Source of the DNA: DATJPD01 sp036394195
GTDB lineage: Bacteria > Pseudomonadota > Alphaproteobacteria > CACIAM-22H2
NCBI GenBank assembly: GCA_036394195.1
Contig: DASWFO010000321.1
Coordinates: 1 to 19,070, forward strand
DNA: 19,070 nt
Direction: 5' to 3'
Shown: piece by piece, positions 6,954-13,030 of the stretch
Layout: each line of letters opens with the position of its first letter
Numbering within the stretch: the first letter of the stretch is position 1
Notes under the pieces: generated by a model
Told to the model about the DNA's origin: nothing
Databases searched by the model: none
Seen by the model: only the letters and a program-made list of their open reading frames with translations
Program-made: the position numbers and the translations under genes

Positions 6954-8174
6954 TCAGGCAGCGTCGAGCTGGTAAGCTGTGTGCAGCGCGCGCAGCGCGA
7001 GCTCCAGATACTGCTCGTCGATCAGGACGCTGATCTTGATTTCGGAGGTCGAGATGACCTCGATGTTGATGCCCTTGTCCGCGAGCGTGCGGAACATCGT
7101 CAGCGCGACACCGGCGTGGCTGCGCATGCCGACCCCGATCACCGACACCTTGACGACCTTGGAGTCGGGCTTGATCTCGCTGATCCCGAGCGCCTTCTGC
7201 TTGTCCTTGAGCACCTTGACCGCGCGCTCGAGATCGGCCCGCGCCACGGTGAAGGTGAGATCGGTGGTCCTGCCGTCTTCCGAGACGTTCTGGACGATCA
7301 TGTCGACATTGACCGCGGAATCGGCCAGCGGTCCAAAGATCGCCGCCGCCACGCCGGGCCGGTCGGCAACCCGGGTCAGGGTGATCTTGGCCTCGTCCCG
7401 GCTGTAGGCGATGCCGCTGACAACTTCCTTCTCCACGATCTCTTCCTCATCTACGACCAGGGTTCCGGGCTCATCGGCAAAGCTCGAGAGCACTTGCACC
7501 CGGACCCGGTGGTTCATGGCCATCTCGACCGATCGGGTCTGCAGCACCTTCGCGCCGAGCGATGCCATCTCCAGCATTTCTTCATAGGTGATCTTGTCGA
7601 GCTTTCGCGCCTTGCTGACGATGCGCGGATCGCAAGTATAGACGCCGTCAACATCGGTATAAATGTCGCAGCGCTCGGCGCCCAGCGCCGCGGCCAGCGC
7701 CACCGCCGACGTGTCCGATCCGCCGCGCCCGAGCGTGGTCACCCGCTTATCGGGCCCCAGCCCCTGGAAGCCGGCGACGACTGCCACTTGGCCGTCCTTC
7801 AGGCGGGTTCTCATCAGCCCGGTCTCAATCTTCTGGATTCGCGCCTTGCCGTGCACGCCGTCGGTTGCCATCGGGATCTGCCAGCCCATCCAGGAGCGGG
7901 CGTTCACGCCGCTCTCCTGCAGCGCGATGGCCAGTAGGCCGGCCGTCACCTGCTCGCCGGTGGCGACCACGGTGTCGTATTCGCGCGCGTCATGCAGCGG
8001 CGACAACTCGTTCACCCAAGCCACCAGCTGGTTGGTGACGCCGGCCATCGCCGAGACCACGACCGCCACCTCGTGGCCGGACTCCACCTCTCGCTTGACC
8101 AGTCGGGCGACATTTCTGATTCGCCCAATGTCCGCGACCGAGGTGCCGCCGAATTTCATGACGAGGCGCGCCAT
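6954..8174 (-). CDS. lysC: Aspartate kinase
   Basis: The 406-residue protein phosphorylates L-aspartate with ATP, the first step toward lysine, threonine, methionine and diaminopimelate. The amino acid kinase domain starts at KFGGTSV (7-13) and includes VATGEQV, LGRGGSDTSA and YTDVDGVYTCDPR. Two C-terminal ACT domains follow: one from about 265 (ITLTRVADRPGVAAAIF, QNVSEDGRTTD) and one from about 343 (VSVIGVGMRSHAGVA, STSEIKISVLI). This is the layout of feedback-regulated alphaproteobacterial aspartokinases, inhibited by Lys and/or Thr. The start MARLVMKFGG is canonical, though no strong Shine-Dalgarno precedes it. It is divergent from ubiG across 137 nt and probably leads a transcript with the flavoprotein gene and ptsP. 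Confidence 0.97.
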   Translation of the reverse strand: MARLVMKFGGTSVADIGRIRNVARLVKREVESGHEVAVVVSAMAGVTNQLVAWVNELSPLHDAREYDTVVATGEQVTAGLLAIALQESGVNARSWMGWQIPMATDGVHGKARIQKIETGLMRTRLKDGQVAVVAGFQGLGPDKRVTTLGRGGSDTSAVALAAALGAERCDIYTDVDGVYTCDPRIVSKARKLDKITYEEMLEMASLGAKVLQTRSVEMAMNHRVRVQVLSSFADEPGTLVVDEEEIVEKEVVSGIAYSRDEAKITLTRVADRPGVAAAIFGPLADSAVNVDMIVQNVSEDGRTTDLTFTVARADLERAVKVLKDKQKALGISEIKPDSKVVKVSVIGVGMRSHAGVALTMFRTLADKGINIEVISTSEIKISVLIDEQYLELALRALHTAYQLDAA

Positions 8175-8311
8175 GGCGATTTATCTTGTCTTTCAATCGA
8201 TTGCCGGGCTTCCGCGCGACGCGGTGCTTGCCCCGGCGGCGGCGGCCCATACATACTTGGATTCCTGCGAACGAAGCAAGACCGACCATTCCATCCGAGG
8301 AGAAGCAAGAA

Positions 8312-9088
8312 TTGGCCCAGGCGGCCGCCTCACCCGAACCGGCCTTCGACGCCGCCAACGCGCCGAGCGTCGATCCCGCCGAGATCGCGCGCTTCTCCGC
8401 CATGGCGGCCGAGTGGTGGGACCGAGAGGGCAAGTTCCGCCCGCTGCACAAGCTGAACCCGGTGCGGCTGACCTACATCCGCGACCGGTTGGCCGTCCGC
8501 TTCGGCCGCGATCCTAAGAAGCCGCGACCGCTTGCCGGCTTGCGCCTCCTCGATATCGGCTGCGGCGGCGGGCTGGTCGCCGAGCCGATGGCGCGGCTCG
8601 GCGCCGAGGTCGTGGCGATCGATGCCTCGGCGACCAATATCGGCGTGGCGCGCACGCACGCCGCCGAAAGCGAGCTCGCGATCGATTATCGCGTCGCCGC
8701 CGCCGAAGCGCTGGCCGCGGCGGGTGAGCGGTTCGATGCCGTGCTGTGTCTCGAGGTGATCGAGCATGTCGCCGACCTTCCCGGTTTCCTGGCGGCAACC
8801 GCGGCACTGGTCAGGCCGGGGGGCGCCCTGATCGCGGCGACTCTCAATCGGACGCCGCAAGCGTTTCTCCTCGCCATCGTTGGCGCCGAATACGTTCTGG
8901 GCTGGCTGCCGCGCGGCACCCATGAGTGGGGCAAGTTCGTCCGGCCGGCGGAACTCGCCGCTTCTTTGCGGCGCGGCGGACTTACGATCGAAGACCTCAG
9001 CGGCGCCGTCTACAGCCCGCTCACCGATTCATGGCGCCTCAGCCGCGATCTCACGGTGAACTATTTGTGCTTCGCCGTGCGGCCGTAA
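8312..9088 (+). CDS. ubiG: Bifunctional ubiquinone O-methyltransferase UbiG
   Basis: UbiG performs both SAM-dependent O-methylations of ubiquinone biosynthesis. From TTG 8312 the protein is 258 residues. It has the UbiG N-terminal block FSAMAAEWWD (28-37) and KFRPLHKLNPVRLTYI (41-56), the SAM motif LLDIGCGGG (79-87), acidic D104 in VAID, and CLEVIEHV. The C-terminal part NRTPQAFLLAIVGAEYVLGW and PRGTHEWGKFV is also typical of UbiG. The TTG start is chosen because GAGGAGA at 8297-8303 sits eight bases upstream. The longer frame from ATG 8186 would begin 11 nt from the lysC start and adds non-family sequence. Stop TAA is at 9086-9088. Confidence 0.95.
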   Translation: MAQAAASPEPAFDAANAPSVDPAEIARFSAMAAEWWDREGKFRPLHKLNPVRLTYIRDRLAVRFGRDPKKPRPLAGLRLLDIGCGGGLVAEPMARLGAEVVAIDASATNIGVARTHAAESELAIDYRVAAAEALAAAGERFDAVLCLEVIEHVADLPGFLAATAALVRPGGALIAATLNRTPQAFLLAIVGAEYVLGWLPRGTHEWGKFVRPAELAASLRRGGLTIEDLSGAVYSPLTDSWRLSRDLTVNYLCFAVRP

Positions 9089-9127
9089 CTAACGTTAGCC
9101 CCTCAAACGCCGGGCGCCGCGCCGGCA

Positions 9128-9203
9128 AATCGCGCTGCGCGATTGTGCCTGCCGCGCGGCTTGGCTCCGCGCGCATAAGCGCGCGCGCTCGCAGTCGCGA
9201 GCG
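9128..9203. repeat. Cluster of three GC-rich hairpins between convergent genes
   Basis: Three perfect stems lie in 76 nt. At 9128-9144, AATCGCGC and GCGCGATT pair around one base. At 9153-9173, CGCGCGG and CCGCGCG pair around 7 nt. At 9186-9203, CGCTCGC and GCGAGCG pair around AGTC. They occupy the space between the ends of ubiG and the DUF1178 gene and may act as a bidirectional stop or 3' protecting structure. A run of T, CTTTTCTTTT at 9231-9240, follows on the plus strand but is not adjacent to a stem. Confidence 0.55.
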
Positions 9204-9238
9204 TAATCTGCGGCCCTCGGAAGCCTCGGACTTTTCTT

Positions 9239-9757
9239 TTAAGAATCCCGCCTGGGCGTCCAGGGGATGCGCGAAAATTCGATGCCCTCGTCGGCCAGCT
9301 GCCGCGCCTCGCCATCGCTGGCCTCGCCGTAGATGCTCCGCTTCGGCGACTCGCCGTAGTGTATCTTGCGCGCTTCCTCGGGAAAGCGCTTCCCGACGTA
9401 GTCGCAGTTCTTTTCGATCTGTACGCGCAGCTCCGACAACTGCTTCATCAGGTCGGCGGCCTTGGCGGCGGCGGGGTCGGTCGCGTAGCGGCCCGGCCCG
9501 CTGAGACCGGCCGGCGCCTTCGCCGGAGCGTCCGCTCCCGGTGCCGAATCCGCTGCCGCGGCTTTCGGTTCAGCCTTGGCGGCTTTCTTTTTCGACGTCG
9601 TGATCCGCGGCGCGACCAGCGCCTTCTCCACCCGCGACGTGCCACAGATGGCGCAGGCCACATGGCCGCCCTTGCGCAGCCGCTCGAAGTTCGAGGCGCT
9701 GTTGAACCACGCTTCGAACTGATGGCCGTTGCGGCATTTAAGGTCGAAAACGATCAT
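9239..9757 (-). CDS. DUF1178 family protein
   Basis: The 172-residue protein begins MIVFDLKCRNGHQFEAWF, the typical start of DUF1178 proteins. It has a likely metal-binding set of C8, H12, C35 and C38 (CAIC). A Lys/Ala/Pro-rich linker covers about 55-90. The C-terminal family block contains CDYVGKRFPEEARKIHYGES and YGEASDGEARQLADEGIEF. Its function is unknown. In alphaproteobacteria it is often found near grxC, comF and ubiG, as here. A weak promoter candidate upstream on the minus strand is TTGCTC (9810-9815), a 17-nt spacer and CATATT (9787-9792). It converges with ubiG. Confidence 0.92.
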   Translation of the reverse strand: MIVFDLKCRNGHQFEAWFNSASNFERLRKGGHVACAICGTSRVEKALVAPRITTSKKKAAKAEPKAAAADSAPGADAPAKAPAGLSGPGRYATDPAAAKAADLMKQLSELRVQIEKNCDYVGKRFPEEARKIHYGESPKRSIYGEASDGEARQLADEGIEFSRIPWTPRRDS

Positions 9758-9786
9758 GGACGCGGCCGCGGTTGGGATCGGGCGCT

Positions 9787-9815
9787 AATATGATCAGCGC
9801 GACTCGGCGGAGCAA
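9787..9815 (-). promoter_or_regulatory. Candidate sigma-70 promoter for the DUF1178 gene
   Basis: The minus strand reads TTGCTC (9815-9810), 17 nt, then CATATT (9792-9787). The -10 matches consensus at four of six positions and the -35 at three. It lies 30 nt upstream of the DUF1178 start at 9757. Spacing is right but matches are modest. Confidence 0.35.
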
Positions 9816-9861
9816 GCCGATTCTTTGATAGCACAACATGGTTAACGGGGACCTTACATCG

Positions 9862-10386
9862 ATGTCAGACCCGCACTGCGACGCCGCGCCGTCCGCCTGG
9901 GTGGCCCGCTTTGCGTCTCTTGTTCCACGGGGCGGCACGGTTCTGGACTTGGCCGCCGGAGCCGGGCGCCACAGCCGCCTATTTCTTGAGCGTGGATACC
10001 GCATCGTTGCGGCTGACCGTGACACAGCGGCGTTGGCCGGTCTGCCGGCGCAGGATCGGCTGGAGATCGTCACCGCTGATCTTGAAGGCGGGCAGCCATG
10101 GCCGCTTCCTGGCCGACGCTTTGCCGGCGTTGTGGTCACGAACTACCTCTACCGTCCATTGCTTCCGGTGATCGTCGGCGCCGTCGCCCCGGGCGGGGTG
10201 CTCATCTATGAGACGTTCGCCGCCGGCAACGAACGCTTCGGCAAGCCGAGCAATCCGGATTTCCTGCTGCGGCCCGGTGAATTGCTGGAGGCGGTGCACG
10301 GGCGCCTGCACGTCATCGCTTACGAAGATCTCGAAATCGCGGCGCCGCGGCGCGCCATGGTTCAGCGGATCGCAGCGATCGGCTAG
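9862..10386 (+). CDS. Class I SAM-dependent methyltransferase (small)
   Basis: From ATG 9862 the protein is 174 residues with a Rossmann-like methyltransferase core. Motif I is VLDLAAGAGRHS (27-38), followed by the acidic residue after IVAAD (48-52), the acidic motif ADLEGG (72-77), and VVVTNYLYRP. The segment YETFAAGNERFGKPSNPDFL (117-136) is characteristic of a group of uncharacterised bacterial methyltransferases distantly like TehB. The substrate is unknown. The 9862 start is preferred because GGGGA (9847-9851) lies ten bases upstream. ATG 9838 adds eight residues and has no evident ribosome site. The TAG stop overlaps the opposite-strand stop of grxC (CTAG at 10383-10386), so the two genes converge with no gap. 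Confidence 0.85.
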   Translation: MSDPHCDAAPSAWVARFASLVPRGGTVLDLAAGAGRHSRLFLERGYRIVAADRDTAALAGLPAQDRLEIVTADLEGGQPWPLPGRRFAGVVVTNYLYRPLLPVIVGAVAPGGVLIYETFAAGNERFGKPSNPDFLLRPGELLEAVHGRLHVIAYEDLEIAAPRRAMVQRIAAIG

Positions 10387-10652
10387 GCCGGCTTCCCGGT
10401 CAGCATCGGATCGAGCCGCCCGTCGCGATCGAGCGCGTACAGATCGTCGCAGCCGCCAATGTGAGTTCCGTCGATGAAAATCTGCGGCACCGTCGTGCCG
10501 CCCCGGGCGCGATCGACCATTTCGTCGCGCTTCGCGGTATCGGCGGTGACGTCGTATTCCACGTACTCGACGCCCTTGCGCGACAACAGCCCCTTGGCGC
10601 GGGCGCAATAGCCGCACCACGGGGAGGAATAAATCTCGATCTTTACCTGCAT
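10383..10652 (-). CDS. grxC: Glutaredoxin 3
   Basis: The 89-residue glutathione-dependent thiol oxidoreductase starts MQVKIEIYSSPWCGYC. The active-site cysteines are C13 and C16, in a CGYC motif rather than the more usual CPYC of glutaredoxin 3. Other family features are the cis-proline in TVPQIFIDG (P56) and the glutathione-binding GGCDDL (66-71). The start at 10652 is chosen over 10673 because GGAG lies six bases upstream and a good promoter predicts transcription beginning near 10673. It is downstream of comF but has its own promoter. Confidence 0.93.
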   Translation of the reverse strand: MQVKIEIYSSPWCGYCARAKGLLSRKGVEYVEYDVTADTAKRDEMVDRARGGTTVPQIFIDGTHIGGCDDLYALDRDGRLDPMLTGKPA

Positions 10653-10679
10653 ACCCGACTCCGCACGGGGCACACCAAA

Positions 10680-10708
10680 AATATAGTCAACCGCCGGGGT
10701 TCAATCAA
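10680..10708 (-). promoter_or_regulatory. Sigma-70-type promoter of grxC
   Basis: The minus strand reads TTGATT (10708-10703), a 17-nt spacer and TATATT (10685-10680). This gives four of six and five of six consensus matches at ideal spacing. The predicted start of transcription is near 10673, leaving a leader of about 20 nt before the grxC ATG. The -35 and part of the spacer overlap the comF stop codon. Confidence 0.6.
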
Positions 10709-11477
10709 AGGCCGGCCGGACCACCCGCGCCAGGGTCAGAAGGTCGACCGCGGCAGCCTCATTATCGAGCAGGACGCGGGCACATTCCTCGGCGGTTGCC
10801 CCTGTGGTCAGTACGTCGTCGACGAGCACTACGCTTTTGCCGCGAATGTCGGCGGCATAACGCCGCGTCAGCTCGAACGCGCGGCGTACGTTGCGCCGGC
10901 GCGCGGCACGTCCCATTTCTCCCTGCTGCTGCGTCCGCCGAATGCGGGTGAGAAGATCGGGGATGCACGGGCGCCGGGCACGCCGTGCCGCTTCCTTCGC
11001 CAGGATCGCCGCCTGGTTGTACCGGCGCCAGGCAAGCCGCGTCCAATGCAGCGGCACCGGCGCCACATAATCGGCCGATGCGAGGAGCTCGGCACCCGCC
11101 CGGGCCAGCCATCGTCCATAGGCGGGAGCGCCGTGCAGCCGGTCGCCGTGCTTGAACGCGAGAATGAGGCCGCGTCCTGCGTCGTCATAACGGAAAACGG
11201 CACGGGCGCGCGCGAATGCCGGCCGCACCCGCAAACATGCGCCGCAAATCAGCTCGGATCGATTGGCCCCGGGCTGCGGATCGAATTCGAACGGCGCGCC
11301 GCAGCACGCGCAGAGCGGCGCGCCGAGCCACGTGATCTTCGACCAACACGCGGCGCACAGCGTGCCCGGCGCGTCGGTGACGCTCGCGCAGGAGAGACAT
11401 TGCGGCGGCAGCACCGCATCGAGTGCTGCTCTCGCCGCGCGATTGATCGCAGTACCGGCAGCGGACACGATACTCAT
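10701..11477 (-). CDS. comF: ComF family phosphoribosyltransferase-like protein
   Basis: The 258-residue protein has an N-terminal zinc-finger-like region with cysteine pairs C27/C30, C41/C44, C56/C59 and C78/C81. The family core VFRYDDAGRGLILAFKHGDR (94-113) and PVPLHWTRLAWRRYNQA follow. The type I phosphoribosyltransferase PRPP loop is VVLVDDVLTTGAT (216-228). ComF/GntX proteins take part in DNA uptake in competent bacteria; the role in alphaproteobacteria is unclear. The start at 11477 has no Shine-Dalgarno; a T-run lies directly upstream. The comF promoter seems embedded in the block at 11485-11513. grxC follows 48 nt downstream. Confidence 0.93.
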   Translation of the reverse strand: MSIVSAAGTAINRAARAALDAVLPPQCLSCASVTDAPGTLCAACWSKITWLGAPLCACCGAPFEFDPQPGANRSELICGACLRVRPAFARARAVFRYDDAGRGLILAFKHGDRLHGAPAYGRWLARAGAELLASADYVAPVPLHWTRLAWRRYNQAAILAKEAARRARRPCIPDLLTRIRRTQQQGEMGRAARRRNVRRAFELTRRYAADIRGKSVVLVDDVLTTGATAEECARVLLDNEAAAVDLLTLARVVRPAFD

Positions 11478-11484
11478 CTAAAAA

Positions 11485-11500
11485 AACGAACATGTTCGTT
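11485..11500. promoter_or_regulatory. 16-bp perfect palindrome, likely operator
   Basis: AACGAACATGTTCGTT is fully self-complementary and lies 7 nt upstream of the comF start, directly downstream of a TTGACA element on the minus strand. Size and symmetry suit a dimeric repressor such as a TetR-family protein. The T-run on its comF side could make it look like a terminator, but the stem is short and AT-rich. Confidence 0.55.
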
Positions 11501-11507
11501 ATCCACA
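11499..11507 (+). promoter_or_regulatory. Consensus DnaA box TTATCCACA
   Basis: A perfect 9-mer match to the DnaA box consensus (TTATNCACA) overlaps the palindrome by two bases and abuts the comF -35. A single box could occur by chance, but its place in the comF promoter makes regulatory use plausible. No AT-rich unwinding region or box cluster is present, so it is not an origin. Confidence 0.4.
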
Positions 11508-11513
11508 TGTCAA
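11508..11513 (-). promoter_or_regulatory. Perfect -35 element of the comF promoter
   Basis: The minus strand reads TTGACA here, 31 nt upstream of the comF ATG. At 17-nt spacing the -10 would be TTCGTT, inside the palindrome and a poor match, which fits a promoter that is weak or needs an activator. Confidence 0.4.
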
Positions 11514-11572
11514 CACCGCACGTCACTCAAGATACTTGATCACCGGGCTGGCATCCGTGCGATAGTAAAGCC

Positions 11573-12511
11573 ATGAGCAGCCCGGTCCTCGTCTTTGACC
11601 GCCGCGCCGTCCGTCGCCACCGCGACCGCGCCGCGCGGCGTCTTGCTGCTCACGATTTCCTGTTCCGTGAAGCCGCAGCCCGACTGGCCGAGCGCTTCGA
11701 CGACATCAATCGCGAATTCCCGGTGGCGCTCGAGCTCGGCGCACACGGCGGCATTCTCGCGACCGAGATCGCGGAACGCGCCGGCATCGGAACGCTCGTG
11801 CGCTGCGATCTCTCGCCGCAAATGTTGCGCGCGGGTCCCGGCAAGAAGTCGGGCCGCTGCGGGCTGGCGGTTGCCAGCGATGAAGAGTACCTGCCGTTCG
11901 CGCCGGCGACGTTCGATCTGGTGGTGAGCTGCCTCAGCCTGCACTGGGTGAACGACCTGCCGGGTGCCTTGATCCAGGCCCGCCGCTGCCTCAAGCCGGA
12001 CGGACTGTTCCTGGCCGCGATCTTCGGCAGCGACACGCTGGTCGAGCTGCGCCGGGCGCTGATCGAAGCGGAGATCGCGGAATCGGGCGGCGCCGGCCCC
12101 AGGATCTCGCCGTTCACCGACGTGCGCGACGCCGGCATGCTTCTGCAGCGCGCCGGCTTTGCCCTGCCGGTCGTCGATGTCGATGCGATCAAGGTCAGTT
12201 ACCGCAGCGCCTTGGACCTGATGCGCGACCTGCGCGGCATGGGCGAGGCGAACGCCGTCGCCGAGCGCCGCCGCTGCTTCACCCGCCGCAGCACCATCCT
12301 GCGCGCCGCCGCGATCTATGCCGATCAGCACGCGGACGACTCACACCGCATCCCGGCGACATTCCAGGTTCTCACGCTGACCGGCTGGGCCCCCGATCCG
12401 GCGCAGCCGCGGGCGCTTCGGCCGGGCACTGCGGTTCATCGGCTCGCCACCGCGCTGCACGCGGAAGAGATCCCGCTCGGCGAAAAAGCCGCCCCCGACC
12501 GCCGGCACTGA
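11573..12511 (+). CDS. NDUFAF5-like methyltransferase-fold protein (probable complex I assembly factor)
   Basis: This 312-residue class I methyltransferase-fold protein begins with VFDRRAVRRHRDRAARR, the family's arginine-rich start. The SAM-site segment is ALELGAHGG (52-60), then RCDLS (77-81), LPFAPATFDLVVSCLSLHWV and PGALIQARRCLKPDGLF. The C-terminal half includes SAEIAESGGAGPRISPF-like sequence and YRSALDLMRDLRGMGE, typical of the NDUFAF5 group. Human NDUFAF5 hydroxylates an arginine of NDUFS7 during complex I assembly; the bacterial homologue may act on NuoB. BioC is a more distant alternative. SAM motif I carries AHGG where GCGTG is usual. No Shine-Dalgarno is visible before the ATG. 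It is divergent from comF and converges with mutT. Confidence 0.85.
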   Translation: MSSPVLVFDRRAVRRHRDRAARRLAAHDFLFREAAARLAERFDDINREFPVALELGAHGGILATEIAERAGIGTLVRCDLSPQMLRAGPGKKSGRCGLAVASDEEYLPFAPATFDLVVSCLSLHWVNDLPGALIQARRCLKPDGLFLAAIFGSDTLVELRRALIEAEIAESGGAGPRISPFTDVRDAGMLLQRAGFALPVVDVDAIKVSYRSALDLMRDLRGMGEANAVAERRRCFTRRSTILRAAAIYADQHADDSHRIPATFQVLTLTGWAPDPAQPRALRPGTAVHRLATALHAEEIPLGEKAAPDRRH

Positions 12512-12539
12512 CCGACCTGGGTTCGCGGGACCCTCGTGC

Positions 12540-12560
12540 CACCTCTCCGCCGGGGAGGTG
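12540..12560. terminator. Hairpin between convergent NDUFAF5-like gene and mutT
   Basis: CACCTCTCC and GGGGAGGTG pair over nine positions (one G-T) around a 3-nt loop. It lies between two converging stops and may end transcription on both strands. There is no clear U-run, so it is not a classical intrinsic terminator; it also resembles common GC-rich intergenic palindromes of alphaproteobacteria. Confidence 0.4.
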
Positions 12561-12571
12561 AAAATCGGGCT

Positions 12572-13030
12572 CTACAAAAAATCCAGCAGCATCGCCACGA
12601 GCGGCAGGTCGGCCGGCGGCATCTCGTAATCGCGCAACCGCGCCGCCCGCACCCACGCCAGGTCCTGCCCCTCGCGCGGGGTCACGACGCCGTTCCAGCG
12701 CCGGCACAGATACAGTGGCATCAGAAGGTGAAAGTCGGGATAGCGGTGCGAGGCGAAGGTGAACGGCGCCAGGCACGTCGGACGCACGTCGATGCCGAGC
12801 TCTTCGGCGAGTTCGCGGCACAACGCCGCTTCCGGCGTCTCGCCATCGCCCACCTTCCCCCCGGGAAATTCCCATAGCCCGGCCAGCGGCTTGCCGGGCG
12901 GACGACGGGCGAGAAGGATGCGCTCGTCAGCATCCAGAAGGGCTGCGGCGGCGACCAGCACCAAGCGCACCGGCTCGGCCGAGGCCGGCGGCCCGTCGCA
13001 GCCGCGGCCTTCAGCTCCGGTAACTGCCAT
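12572..13030 (-). CDS. mutT: Nudix hydrolase, MutT (8-oxo-dGTP diphosphatase)-like
   Basis: The 152-residue protein carries a complete Nudix box: G58, E64, R72, E73, E76, E77, G79 and I80 in the GX5EX7REUXEEXGU arrangement. WEFPGGKV precedes it and the family block FASHRYPDFHLLMPLYLCRRW follows. MutT removes oxidised guanine nucleotides. Its ATG lies inside argJ, overlapping the argJ end by 20 nt, which implies translational coupling. The first 20 or so residues (GAEGRGCDGPPASAEP) are outside the domain, so an internal GTG start (EPVRLVLV) is possible. Confidence 0.9.
   Translation of the reverse strand: MAVTGAEGRGCDGPPASAEPVRLVLVAAAALLDADERILLARRPPGKPLAGLWEFPGGKVGDGETPEAALCRELAEELGIDVRPTCLAPFTFASHRYPDFHLLMPLYLCRRWNGVVTPREGQDLAWVRAARLRDYEMPPADLPLVAMLLDFL

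Noticed and set aside
8186..8311. Extended N-terminus of UbiG from ATG 8186
   Set aside because: The added 42 residues do not match the family, the start crowds the lysC start, and a strong ribosome site precedes TTG 8312.
11485..11500. SOS (LexA) box
   Set aside because: The palindrome has a 2-nt centre rather than the 4-nt centre of the CGAAC-N4-GTTCG box, and it is not the GTTC-N7-GTTC direct repeat of alphaproteobacterial LexA.
11478..11500. Intrinsic terminator formed by the palindrome and T-run upstream of comF
   Set aside because: The stem is only six AT-rich pairs, and it would end transcription just before the comF start; an operator explains it better.
11499..11507. Replication origin
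   Set aside because: A single DnaA box without clustered boxes or an AT-rich unwinding element, and no dnaA, parAB or hemE neighbour.
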